Assembly (NCBI RefSeq): GCF_000373785.1
Contig: NZ_KB892378.1
Coordinates: 186,001 to 250,000 of the forward strand
Direction: 5' to 3'
Source: Erysipelothrix tonsillarum DSM 14972
Lineage (GTDB): Bacteria > Bacillota_I > Bacilli_A > Erysipelotrichales > Erysipelotrichaceae
DNA length: 64,000 nt
Shown: positions 7,551-15,526 of the stretch, piece after piece
Layout: the number at the start of each line of letters is the position of its first letter
How positions within the stretch are numbered: position 1 is the first letter of the stretch
Notes under the pieces: generated by a model
The model's input: only the letters and a program-made list of their open reading frames with translations
What the model was told of the DNA's origin: nothing
Databases searched by the model: none
Translations under genes and position numbers: made by a program

Positions 7551-9989
7551 TTAATAGGGGAATCCCCATTTTGCACTACTTCCATAGTAGGCAATCCAAT
7601 CTGAAAGCTTGGTATCCTTTACAATACCAATATTTTCTCTTATGATTCCATTGCCGACATAAATACCCACATGGCCATATTTCTTACCTGCCTGAGTATG
7701 ATTATGAGTAGGTACTGCTACCATCATTCCAGGCCTCAGCTCTGAAAGGTCACTACTGTCACAATACCAATAATACTGGTCATTTGCGTTGCCTCCAGGT
7801 CTTGGATAACCTGCATTTACATAAACATTGCTTATCCAGGCTGCACAGTAGCCACCTCCAGCTGTAGGTGTCCTATAAGCTGCTAATACAAGAGCCTTTT
7901 CCTTATCCGATAAGTTAGGGTTGTTTACCAGTTCCCCTATTATTGTGCTATCTGGAATAACAGGAGTTATACCACTCCCACCAAAGTACTCTTCCATGTT
8001 CCCACCTGTTTCAAGGAGTGCTTCATAGTGGGCAAGATTTTCCTCATATCCAGCAAATTCCTCTCTTGCAACAGTATCCAGTTCCTTTTTAGTGACTGTA
8101 ACCTTTAGGATATACCAATCATAAGGCTCCATTTCACAGTATCTATCTTCACCACTTCCATAGCACACCTGCCTATATCTGGTTTCAACTATGGTTTCAT
8201 AATCAACTTTATACATCTTATTAAATAGGCTTTTTAATTCACCACTTAGGCTCGATACATTAGTTACTTCTCCATGTTTGGCAGTTATAAAGCTTAAAAG
8301 TTCATGAATATCATGACCTATATCAGTATTTCCTCCTACATGATACTCATCATAGCCTGGATAATAACTTTCTATATTGGCAAGTTCATCTGCTAGTTCA
8401 TACTCTAGCTTGGTAAACTCACTATTCATATCTGCAAGAGTATCTTCGCCTGACAAATAAGTTGTACTCATAACTTGGCTAGTTACTGATGATATTCCAG
8501 CTAGAAAAAATGTTGCTACTTGGCTCAGGGTCATAAAACCTATAATGGCTATAGCAAGAAGAATAAGGAACTTTCTTATATTTCTTCTTATTAGTTGGGA
8601 ACTTCCTTTTAAGATATTTTCCATTCCTTTTTTAAGCCTATCCTTGAAGCCAATCGCAATATTATGCTCTTCATAGATTTTCTTTTTCATCTTCCTTCTT
8701 TTAATCAATTTCTTATAGGCAGTCTTTTTTTGAAATTCTTTTTCACCCTTCAAGCCCTTAATTTCAGTTTTATATTCAGCTCTTGCCAAATTCTTCTGAT
8801 GCTTTAAATCTAGCTTTCTTTCAAGCTTTATAGGATTCCTTCTTTGTCTTTGAAGCTTATTTTGGGCATGTCTTGTCATACTTGCATTTAAGTATAAACC
8901 TTTTTCACTTGCATCAATAGCTACATTTTCATCACTTCCAGTCCTAATATATTCAGCAACCAGATAGCTTGCCCCTGAAATTCCCCCTACAAATTTGCCT
9001 GTCTTGTCATACTTAGGCTTATGATAAAGCTTACTTGCCTTTTTCCTTTTTTGAATCAGTTTGCTTTCGCTTTTTCTATATTGTTTTTCTACCTTCCCAT
9101 CAAGGGCTATAGCTTGACTTGGAGCTTTTGCACTCGTCTTATGAGCCATGCCATCTTTAAGGTCTTTAACGTCATCTGTAGTTAATTTTCCATCTTTCTT
9201 CTTTATTTTCTTCTGATTATCATATAGAAGTTTTCTCTTATAATAATCTTTCTTCTTACTCTTATCTTTGAAATTATCTACACCACTGGCTCTTTCCTCA
9301 AAATCTTCTACCTTGACCTCATCGTCTTCCTTATTAGAAATAATGAGATTCTTGGCATCATCTTTAAATAAGGTATTACTTTTTGTTTCCTTATCTAAGG
9401 CTTCATATTTTGGGTCTTCTATCTTCTGCTTTAAATTGTTTATCTGTTTCTGTTTTTTTGCTTTTTCTACATTTATTGAATTATCTTGTAAATTATCTAA
9501 AGAACCCTTATCATATCCTTTTCTGTCCTCGGATTCATTGACCTTCTTGTTGGTAACCTTAATTTTCTTATGCTTTAATTTTGCTTTCTTTTTTATAACA
9601 GAATCATCAAATCTATCCTTCTCATGAACTCTTTTATCAAGATAATTACTGGTCTTTACCCTTTCACCTATATCTAGATTTTTTTCTTCTATTATGACTT
9701 CCTTTACTTGGCTACTTTCAGTAGTAAGCTTTTCTAAATTATTTAGATCACCAGTCCTTTCTTCCTTAGTCCTATGTTTTTCTATTTGCTTTTGAGATAA
9801 AGAAAGCCCACCTTTTTTATAAGTGGACTTAATTTCTTTCTCAAAATTATTTAACTTAGACTTCTTTTCTACAATACTTTCTTGAAATCTTTCACCATCC
9901 TTGGTTCTTTTATCCTTGTAATCCTTTGCTTTTTCACGTTTACCTATATCTAGATTTGTTCTCCTTTTTACCTTCTTCTTATCTTTCAT
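7551..9989 (-). CDS. NlpC/P60-type cell wall hydrolase of the conjugation system (CD1107-like)
   Basis: An 812-residue protein. About 460 N-terminal residues are very basic and presumably cytoplasmic; a membrane helix follows (FLILLAIAIIGFMTLSQVA), then an extracellular stalk and a C-terminal NlpC/P60-type domain with catalytic Cys715 in GGGYCAAWISN and His773 in YGHVGIYVGNG. It is the VirB1-like muralytic subunit that opens peptidoglycan for the transfer channel. The basic region contains a duplicated segment (residues 12-47 and 104-139, both starting NLDIG). It starts one base after the VirB4 stop, so it is coupled to VirB4. Confidence 0.85.
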   Translation of the reverse strand: MKDKKKVKRRTNLDIGKREKAKDYKDKRTKDGERFQESIVEKKSKLNNFEKEIKSTYKKGGLSLSQKQIEKHRTKEERTGDLNNLEKLTTESSQVKEVIIEEKNLDIGERVKTSNYLDKRVHEKDRFDDSVIKKKAKLKHKKIKVTNKKVNESEDRKGYDKGSLDNLQDNSINVEKAKKQKQINNLKQKIEDPKYEALDKETKSNTLFKDDAKNLIISNKEDDEVKVEDFEERASGVDNFKDKSKKKDYYKRKLLYDNQKKIKKKDGKLTTDDVKDLKDGMAHKTSAKAPSQAIALDGKVEKQYRKSESKLIQKRKKASKLYHKPKYDKTGKFVGGISGASYLVAEYIRTGSDENVAIDASEKGLYLNASMTRHAQNKLQRQRRNPIKLERKLDLKHQKNLARAEYKTEIKGLKGEKEFQKKTAYKKLIKRRKMKKKIYEEHNIAIGFKDRLKKGMENILKGSSQLIRRNIRKFLILLAIAIIGFMTLSQVATFFLAGISSVTSQVMSTTYLSGEDTLADMNSEFTKLEYELADELANIESYYPGYDEYHVGGNTDIGHDIHELLSFITAKHGEVTNVSSLSGELKSLFNKMYKVDYETIVETRYRQVCYGSGEDRYCEMEPYDWYILKVTVTKKELDTVAREEFAGYEENLAHYEALLETGGNMEEYFGGSGITPVIPDSTIIGELVNNPNLSDKEKALVLAAYRTPTAGGGYCAAWISNVYVNAGYPRPGGNANDQYYWYCDSSDLSELRPGMMVAVPTHNHTQAGKKYGHVGIYVGNGIIRENIGIVKDTKLSDWIAYYGSSAKWGFPY

Positions 9990-9990
9990 T

Positions 9991-12441
9991 TTAATCTACT
10001 TCCTCAGGTTTTGTTGTCATTTTTTGATACAAGATTGTATCTTTAGGGAACTTGTCAACAAAGGGAACAATAGTATTCCCAAAGAATAAAAGCCCCTCTC
10101 CTGCATTAGAATTTGTTACATAGTTTAATTGAAAAGGAGAAATTTTAAGTTTTTTAGCTAGGATTTCCCTATCTCCAGAAGCCTGGTTAAGCATAAGGAC
10201 AAAGTCTGTATTATCAAAGATATTTTCAATTTCTGCACTTCCTAAAAGGTCTTTTACGTTTTGTGTTATACCTGTTGGAACTCCACCCCACTTTCTAAAT
10301 CTTTTCCATATTTCAACTGAATATTGGGCAGTTTGTTGGTCTTTTAAAAGCAAGTGAAACTCATCAATATAGTATCTTGTTGCCCTATTAGCCCCCCTAT
10401 TTGAGGATACCTTATTCCATACCTGGTCCTGTATAACTAACATTCCTATTTTCTTCAGTTGATTTCCCAGTTCCTTTATATCAAAGCATATAAGCTTTTT
10501 ATTAAGGTCTACACTGCTTCTATTATTAAATACATTTAAAGAACCTGTAACATAGATTTCCATTTCTGTAGCCAGTTTCCTTCCTACACTTTCTTCCTGT
10601 TCTTGGAGAAGGTTATAAAGGTCACTTAGTATAGGCATATTTTCAGGTTTAGGGTCTGCAAAATAATCCTTGTATATCTTAGGCAAACACCTATCTATTA
10701 CAGACTTTTCAGCAGCAGTTAAACCACTACCCCCTACTACAAGTTCGAGCATACTCATTATAAAGTTCGCCTTATCTTTAAGAGGTGCATCTCCATCCCC
10801 ATAATTCATATTAATATCAAGGGGATTTAGATAATCCTTAGACTTAGCTGAAATTTTAATAATCTCACCCTTAAATTGTTTTACAAGACTTCCATACTCT
10901 CCCTCTGGATCTGTGATTATTACATCATCATCTGTTACTAAAATAGCATTTGCCATTTCCCTTTTGGCTGCAAAGGATTTACCAGACCCTGGTGTTCCTA
11001 GAATAAGCCCATTTGGATTTTTTAATTTCTTCCTGTCTGCCATTATGAGGTTATGTGAAAGGGAATTAAGCCCATAATACAAGCTTGTATTTGAACTCAT
11101 AAAAAGTTCTTCTGTTGTAAAAGGCATAAATACAGCAGTTGACGAAGATGTTAATTGCCTTTTTATTTCAACCTCATTTACCCCTAGAGGAAGGACAGAC
11201 ATAAAACCTTGCTCCTGTTGGTGGTCTAGTCTTTTTAAGGCACAGTTATTACGGTTACATATAGAAGATATTTGGGCTATAGTGTTATCTAGCTTTTCCT
11301 TACTTTTGCTTAAATTCATAATAGTAAAGGTTACATAAAACATTCTCTCATCCCTAGATTGAAGGTCGGTCAAAAGATTTTTTATATCGCTTCCATATAC
11401 ATTAAGGTCTGATGGGATAATATCCATATCATAACCAGCTCTTACAGCCTTTTTTTGTTCTTCTATCATCATCTTTTGAAGGTCTGTATTCTTTCTCTTT
11501 ACCATCTTAATAGCATCTACCTGATCTATGGCATGGATATGAAGACTTACATACATATTATCTTCAATAGAAAGAATTTCAGATAAAAACCTATCTGAAA
11601 GCTCACTTGCTAAAATCTGAAAATGACTTAAGGCACAGATGTAATTTCCCATCTGCATATATTTAGGACTTATGAACTTGAATGCACTAGGCATTATAAG
11701 CTTTCTTGTGTCCCTATTTTCAAGTCCTTGTCCATCATAATCAAAGCTATTATCAGGATTTAACATATCATGGAGTAGCTTAAGCCTTTCATGACCTACT
11801 AAGGTTTCAGCCCTTACACCCATACTTTTTAAATTTGATAGGACATCTATCTCTATCCTCTCAAGAACAGGTTTGGCTTGGTCATAGCTTTCTGATTTTG
11901 TATTAACAACGATATACTTTGATTTTCTAAGACCATTATTACCCTTTGAAAGCTGGTCCTTAAGCATTCCCCTAAATTCTTTTCTTATCTCATCAAAATC
12001 ATCTCCCTTATCTGGTATTGTAATTGCATTTTCCATTTCCTTAATTCTTCCTACCTGGTTAACAAAGCTTAGTTGAAGCTCTGTTGTTGAATCAAAGGAA
12101 TTTAAAAAGCCTGCAAATTGATTGAAGATAAGATCCCTATCTTCCTCAAGTGCAAGCTGATAATTTATATCCTCATATTTTATAACCTTATTGTACTTTC
12201 CCTCACCGATATAACAAATACCATTCCTATACATCTTTTTATAAGGAATGGTATCTTCTATGGTATATCTTTTCTTGTCCTTCTTTAAGAAATCAAGGAA
12301 TGAAGAGCTTTTCTTATGACTGGACTTAAGATTTCTTGTTTCCCTAGCTACTCTTTTTAGCTCTTTTTCCTTTTTTTGAAGCTTTTCTTCCTGTTTTTTT
12401 CTTTTTTCTAAATTTCTTTGCTGAATTTGATTTTTTCCCAT
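9991..12441 (-). CDS. VirB4/TraE-family conjugation ATPase
   Basis: An 816-residue type IV secretion ATPase energising pilus assembly and substrate transfer. Walker A is GTPGSGKSF at about residues 482-490, DVIITDPEGEYGSL follows, and Walker B is in RYYIDEFHLLL. The first 60 residues are Lys/Glu-rich. ATG at 12441 is preceded by GGAGGAG about 9 bases away, which supports a start inside the PrgI gene and a 98-base overlap. It is flanked by PrgI and the wall hydrolase in the standard order. Confidence 0.95.
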   Translation of the reverse strand: MGKNQIQQRNLEKRKKQEEKLQKKEKELKRVARETRNLKSSHKKSSSFLDFLKKDKKRYTIEDTIPYKKMYRNGICYIGEGKYNKVIKYEDINYQLALEEDRDLIFNQFAGFLNSFDSTTELQLSFVNQVGRIKEMENAITIPDKGDDFDEIRKEFRGMLKDQLSKGNNGLRKSKYIVVNTKSESYDQAKPVLERIEIDVLSNLKSMGVRAETLVGHERLKLLHDMLNPDNSFDYDGQGLENRDTRKLIMPSAFKFISPKYMQMGNYICALSHFQILASELSDRFLSEILSIEDNMYVSLHIHAIDQVDAIKMVKRKNTDLQKMMIEEQKKAVRAGYDMDIIPSDLNVYGSDIKNLLTDLQSRDERMFYVTFTIMNLSKSKEKLDNTIAQISSICNRNNCALKRLDHQQEQGFMSVLPLGVNEVEIKRQLTSSSTAVFMPFTTEELFMSSNTSLYYGLNSLSHNLIMADRKKLKNPNGLILGTPGSGKSFAAKREMANAILVTDDDVIITDPEGEYGSLVKQFKGEIIKISAKSKDYLNPLDINMNYGDGDAPLKDKANFIMSMLELVVGGSGLTAAEKSVIDRCLPKIYKDYFADPKPENMPILSDLYNLLQEQEESVGRKLATEMEIYVTGSLNVFNNRSSVDLNKKLICFDIKELGNQLKKIGMLVIQDQVWNKVSSNRGANRATRYYIDEFHLLLKDQQTAQYSVEIWKRFRKWGGVPTGITQNVKDLLGSAEIENIFDNTDFVLMLNQASGDREILAKKLKISPFQLNYVTNSNAGEGLLFFGNTIVPFVDKFPKDTILYQKMTTKPEEVD

Positions 12442-12772
12442 TAATGCTTTGCTCCTCCTTCCTCATTTCTATAAACCTCTCCTTACTAACCCTAACCTTA
12501 GGTTGGTGCCTTTCATGGAGATAAATATATTTCAGATATTTCTCACATGTAAGCCCATCCTTCTCATAAAAAACTACAAAGAAAATAGGGATAGTTAGTA
12601 TAATCATTAAAAATACAGCTAGGTCATTACCAAGAATATTTCTTGTTTTTAGATATGTTGGAATACCAATAATACCTGCTACTCCAAAGCCTATGAGCTG
12701 CCTTCTAGTAAGATTAAAAGCTACTTTCGTTTTAACATTGGTTAAATCTTTGGGTATCTGAACATAAGCCAA
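12344..12772 (-). CDS. PrgI-family conjugation protein (VirB3-like)
   Basis: A 142-residue protein starting MAYVQIPKDLTNVKTK, with two adjacent membrane helices (about residues 26-43 and 50-68), as in the PrgI family that docks VirB4 at the membrane. The C-terminal 40 residues are almost purely basic, and their coding sequence overlaps the VirB4 start by 98 bases in another frame. The basic tail may therefore be partly a by-product of the overlap. Confidence 0.9.
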   Translation of the reverse strand: MAYVQIPKDLTNVKTKVAFNLTRRQLIGFGVAGIIGIPTYLKTRNILGNDLAVFLMIILTIPIFFVVFYEKDGLTCEKYLKYIYLHERHQPKVRVSKERFIEMRKEEQSINGKKSNSAKKFRKKKKTGRKASKKGKRAKKSS

Positions 12773-12803
12773 TCTTTATCACCTCACTACTTCCTTAGCT
12801 TTT

Positions 12804-13208
12804 CTATTCTTCTTCACTTTCACCTGTGTTATCTCCAAATTCATTGGGGTCATTATTTAGTATTGCTAAATCTTTACTCACATCCTTTCTATTTTTCTTA
12901 AGCTTATTAAGCTCTTCAAGGTGGCTGTAGATAGTAGCAATTTCATCTTCAATTTCGTAAAATCTTTCATCAAAGTCTTCATAATCCCCTATTCTCATTT
13001 TTATTAAGCTATTATGAGACTTAGCAATTTCCTTCATAGACCTATTTAAACTCCATGTTTTTTCCTCAAGGTCTTCTAAAAAATCTTCTGTATTGTTAAG
13101 TCTTTCAGTAAGCATACCTAACTTCTTCCTGTTTTTTATTTCAGAAACTAGAAGACCTATTCCTGTAAGTGCCAAACCTATTATTAATTTTTCCTTTTTT
13201 ATTTCCAA
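12804..13208 (-). CDS. Small membrane-anchored coiled-coil protein of the conjugation cluster
   Basis: A 134-residue protein not recognised as a named family. It has one N-terminal membrane helix (LIIGLALTGIGLLVSEI), then about 80 residues predicted as coiled coil and an acidic tail ending GESEEE. The start is TTG at 13208, chosen because GAGGAGG lies 7 bases upstream. It lies between VirB6/TrbL and PrgI, all leftward, so a structural role in the transfer machine is inferred from position only. Confidence 0.7.
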   Translation of the reverse strand: MEIKKEKLIIGLALTGIGLLVSEIKNRKKLGMLTERLNNTEDFLEDLEEKTWSLNRSMKEIAKSHNSLIKMRIGDYEDFDERFYEIEDEIATIYSHLEELNKLKKNRKDVSKDLAILNNDPNEFGDNTGESEEE

Positions 13209-13229
13209 ATCTTTTCCTCCTCTATATTT

Positions 13230-14099
13230 TTAATGAGCATTCATTATGCTCTTTGCAATTGTTCCACTCTTTAGCATCATAATCCCAAGAAGTACCGTAT
13301 ATCCAAGAACTCCGAATATGCTGGCATGAATATCTGTGGTTATATGAATTGTCTTTACAAGCACCGCATATATTCCAAGGCATATCATTAAGAGCAATCC
13401 CTGAAGCCCAAGTGCAAATAATCCCTTGATATAATTTGTTCCAATCTGACCCCATTCTTTATTTCCCATAGTTGCAAATGGAATTGCTGATACTGAGCTA
13501 TACAAACAAATTTCAATCATTCTTCCGTAAGTTATTACAGTAACTATGATTGATACAACCTGGATTGAAAGCTTCACAAGTGAAGTATCCATGGCTATCA
13601 GTATCAAATTCCATAAACTCTCATCCTTTAGATGTTCTACCATTGTGGCCACATCCAGAGCATCAAGGGATGCACTTGTATTTATCACTCCCGCCGCCTT
13701 AGTTACCAAATTCTGTGATACATCAAATACTGCCATCGAGAAGGTGAAAGCATTACTTACAAACCATACTGCTATCCACATCTTGATAATGTATTTAAAG
13801 AAATCAAATGTATCTGTATCAGAGTGCATATTGTTTTTCTCCATGACCATGTTTATGAGTTCTATGCACAAGACGGCGGTTATGATAATTCCCGCTATGG
13901 GAATAACTACAGTGTCGTTAATATTCTTTACAAAGCTAAATACTTCTGCATTCCAACCACTTGGTATTTTACCGACTTCTGTAGCTACAAGACTTACATT
14001 CTCATTTATATCTAAGAACATTGCTTCAAGGTTTGCTTGGATAATTCCGATAAAAATCTCCTGAAAAAATTCAGTTATCTTGTCGAAAAGTCCAAACAT
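13230..14099 (-). CDS. VirB6/TrbL-like channel protein
   Basis: A 289-residue polytopic membrane protein with about six hydrophobic segments, including VVIPIAGIIITAVLCIELI and ALGLQGLLLMICLGIYAVL. Size, topology and position between Maff2 and PrgI match the TrbL/VirB6-type inner-membrane channel subunit of Tn1549-like elements. The start ATG at 14099 follows AGAGG. Individual catalytic residues are not expected in this family. Confidence 0.85.
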   Translation of the reverse strand: MFGLFDKITEFFQEIFIGIIQANLEAMFLDINENVSLVATEVGKIPSGWNAEVFSFVKNINDTVVIPIAGIIITAVLCIELINMVMEKNNMHSDTDTFDFFKYIIKMWIAVWFVSNAFTFSMAVFDVSQNLVTKAAGVINTSASLDALDVATMVEHLKDESLWNLILIAMDTSLVKLSIQVVSIIVTVITYGRMIEICLYSSVSAIPFATMGNKEWGQIGTNYIKGLFALGLQGLLLMICLGIYAVLVKTIHITTDIHASIFGVLGYTVLLGIMMLKSGTIAKSIMNAH

Positions 14100-14117
14100 T
14101 TTTTATCTACCTCTTTC

Positions 14118-14333
14118 TTAATTAAGTGTATTCGCAAGTAATGGTATAAGCTTCATTCCAATAAGAACAATACCTCCACCTGCCATTAGTTGCTTGATTC
14201 CTTGTGACTTTGCCCCAGGATTATCGTTCCCATAACCCTCCATAAGGTTAATTACTCCCCATGCCCCTAAACCTGCACCAATTGCTGTAACTAAAGTCTT
14301 TAAAACTGCTATTCCCTCTGTAAAAAATGCCAT
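14118..14333 (-). CDS. Maff2-family small membrane protein
   Basis: The 71-residue protein begins MAFFTEGIAVLKTLVTAIGA, the signature that names the Maff2 family, and has two membrane helices separated by a Gly/Asn loop (EGYGNDNPGAKSQG), like VirB2-type pilins. The start at 14333 is preferred over an upstream in-frame codon because it gives the family N-terminus and GGAGG lies upstream. It lies directly after ssb and before the VirB6 gene. A pilin-like role is inference. Confidence 0.9.
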   Translation of the reverse strand: MAFFTEGIAVLKTLVTAIGAGLGAWGVINLMEGYGNDNPGAKSQGIKQLMAGGGIVLIGMKLIPLLANTLN

Positions 14334-14334
14334 A

Positions 14335-14655
14335 TTATTTTTCCTCCTTATTTTCTTTTTCAATTTTATTCATATGCTTTACTATAAAATTCTTATATAG
14401 CTTGTCATTGTTTCTTCTTTCTTTGATATAACCAAAGACATGGATAAGATCTCCTGGCTTTAGTTTCTTTGCTACTTCTGACCATTCCCCATAGGCTGCA
14501 CAATTTGTATAGTGCCTTTTACCATTCCTTTTTTCTACAAGAGAAAAGTTTGTTACATTTATTGTTTCACCATCCCAGTCAAAGGAAGCTGTTTTTACCT
14601 CCCCCACTAGATTAGCTGTTACATTTTTCATATCTCTTTCTTTTAAATCTGCCAT
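14335..14655 (-). CDS. Single-stranded DNA-binding protein (OB fold)
   Basis: A 106-residue SSB-like protein with strand pattern NVTANLVGEVKTA...VTNFSLVEKR and the family segment KPGDLIHVFGYIKERR. It lacks the long acidic C-terminal tip of chromosomal SSB. It probably coats transferred single strands during conjugation. AGGAGG lies 14 bases before the ATG at 14655, so an internal Met nine codons in is possible. A hairpin/T-run and a possible 9-codon leader precede it. Confidence 0.85.
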   Translation of the reverse strand: MADLKERDMKNVTANLVGEVKTASFDWDGETINVTNFSLVEKRNGKRHYTNCAAYGEWSEVAKKLKPGDLIHVFGYIKERRNNDKLYKNFIVKHMNKIEKENKEEK

Positions 14656-14691
14656 ATCCTATTCCTAGCCTCCTATTTTCTTTTTTGAAAT

Positions 14692-14728
14692 AAAAAAAGC
14701 GACTGGACTTGTTTCTTATCCAATCGCT
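14692..14728 (-). terminator. Hairpin plus T-run in front of ssb
   Basis: Arms 14698-14707 and 14719-14728 pair over 10 bases; on the minus strand a run of seven T follows. It ends about 36 bases before the ssb start codon and lies downstream of a short leader frame, which is attenuator geometry rather than a simple gene-end terminator. Confidence 0.65.
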
Positions 14729-14756
14729 ATTATCTATTCTATATTTTTATTATAAA

Positions 14757-14786
14757 CTATTTAGTTGGACTTCTTATCCTTTTCAT
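14757..14786 (-). CDS. Putative 9-residue leader peptide upstream of ssb
   Basis: ATG at 14786 is preceded at 6 bases by AAGGAG and opens a 9-codon frame, MKRIRSPTK, followed by TAG. It lies between the terminator of the HTH gene and the hairpin before ssb. Frame, ribosome site and the downstream hairpin suggest a translated leader controlling readthrough. It is too short for any family test, so confidence is limited. Confidence 0.35.
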   Translation of the reverse strand: MKRIRSPTK

Positions 14787-14810
14787 ATTGATCTCCTTGT
14801 TCTAGACATG

Positions 14811-14844
14811 AAAAAAGATGATAGATTCTACTGACTATCATCTT
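14811..14844 (-). terminator. Terminator of the HTH/membrane-protein module
   Basis: A perfect 10-base stem (14815-14824 with 14835-14844) is followed on the minus strand by six T. It lies just after the HTH gene stop at 14864. Confidence 0.85.
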
Positions 14845-14863
14845 CTACTAGATTTCTTTATTA

Positions 14864-15073
14864 CTATTCAAAATAAAATAATTCTTCAAATTTTTTATCT
14901 AATGCTATACAAAGTACTAATGCTAATCTCGCTGTAGGACTAAATTGTCCTGTTTCAATAGAACTTATTGTATTTCTTGAAACTCCAACCATTTCTGCTA
15001 ATTCAGTTTGGGTTAGCCCTTTTTTATTCCTAATTTCTTTTAAATTATTTTTAAATTCATATTCTTTTTTCAT
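14864..15073 (-). CDS. Small XRE-family HTH regulator
   Basis: A 69-residue protein that is almost entirely a helix-turn-helix: LKEIRNKKGLTQTELAEMVG then VSRNTISSIETGQFSPT. It resembles the short YozG-type repressors that accompany small membrane proteins. It starts 5 bases after its partner gene stops. Palindromic sites in the promoter of the pair suggest autorepression (inference). Confidence 0.9.
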   Translation of the reverse strand: MKKEYEFKNNLKEIRNKKGLTQTELAEMVGVSRNTISSIETGQFSPTARLALVLCIALDKKFEELFYFE

Positions 15074-15078
15074 AATTA

Positions 15079-15390
15079 CTAACCCAAACTATAAAGAATA
15101 TGATTAATAAGGAATACCACACAGGCAATACCAGCACATATAGCCCCAAATTTATTTGATTTATCTCCTGAAAATTTATATAAGGAATGGTTTTCTGCAG
15201 CAATAAATCCCCAAAATAGTGATTGAACTGAATAGGTTTTTTGACCAGTAAATAAATTAAAAATAATAATTATAATACTTAGTGCTAAAAAAATCTTGTA
15301 ACCTATGCCTAGTCCCTTATTTTTAATATGTTCAACTCCTTCATCAATATTTTCAGTTCTTACCTGTTCTAAAATTCTATCTTTATCCAT
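15079..15390 (-). CDS. Small three-helix membrane protein paired with the HTH regulator
   Basis: A 103-residue protein: a charged N-terminus (MDKDRILEQVRTENIDEG), then three membrane segments around IFLALSIIIIIFNLF, SLFWGFIAAEN and GAICAGIACVVFLINHI. It resembles DUF6442-like proteins that pair with XRE repressors, but that assignment is tentative. The start at 15390 is chosen because GGGAGG lies just upstream; an earlier in-frame ATG lies within the promoter. Its function is unknown. Confidence 0.7.
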   Translation of the reverse strand: MDKDRILEQVRTENIDEGVEHIKNKGLGIGYKIFLALSIIIIIFNLFTGQKTYSVQSLFWGFIAAENHSLYKFSGDKSNKFGAICAGIACVVFLINHILYSLG

Positions 15391-15406
15391 TTCGCTTCCT
15401 CCCTCG

Positions 15407-15456
15407 CCAAGTTTACTTTGCATCTTTATTGTATATTTTCCAAGTAAACTTGTCAA
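15407..15456 (-). promoter_or_regulatory. Promoter with paired palindromic operators for the HTH module
   Basis: TTGACA (15451-15456), a 17-base spacer and TACAAT (15428-15433) form a near-consensus sigma-A promoter reading leftwards. The palindrome CAAGTAAACTTG occupies 15441-15452, overlapping the -35 and spacer, and a near copy lies at 15407-15420 after the start site. The cognate XRE protein is the obvious candidate ligand. Confidence 0.75.
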
Positions 15457-15526
15457 GGGTTTTTATAAATTATATAATATATTTTATATATTAACTATAT
15501 TGGGTTTTTACCTTCATAATTATTAC

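Noticed and set aside
13222-13455. 77-codon minus frame inside the VirB6/TrbL gene
   Set aside because: It is another frame of a clear membrane-protein gene with no ribosome site and no family pattern.
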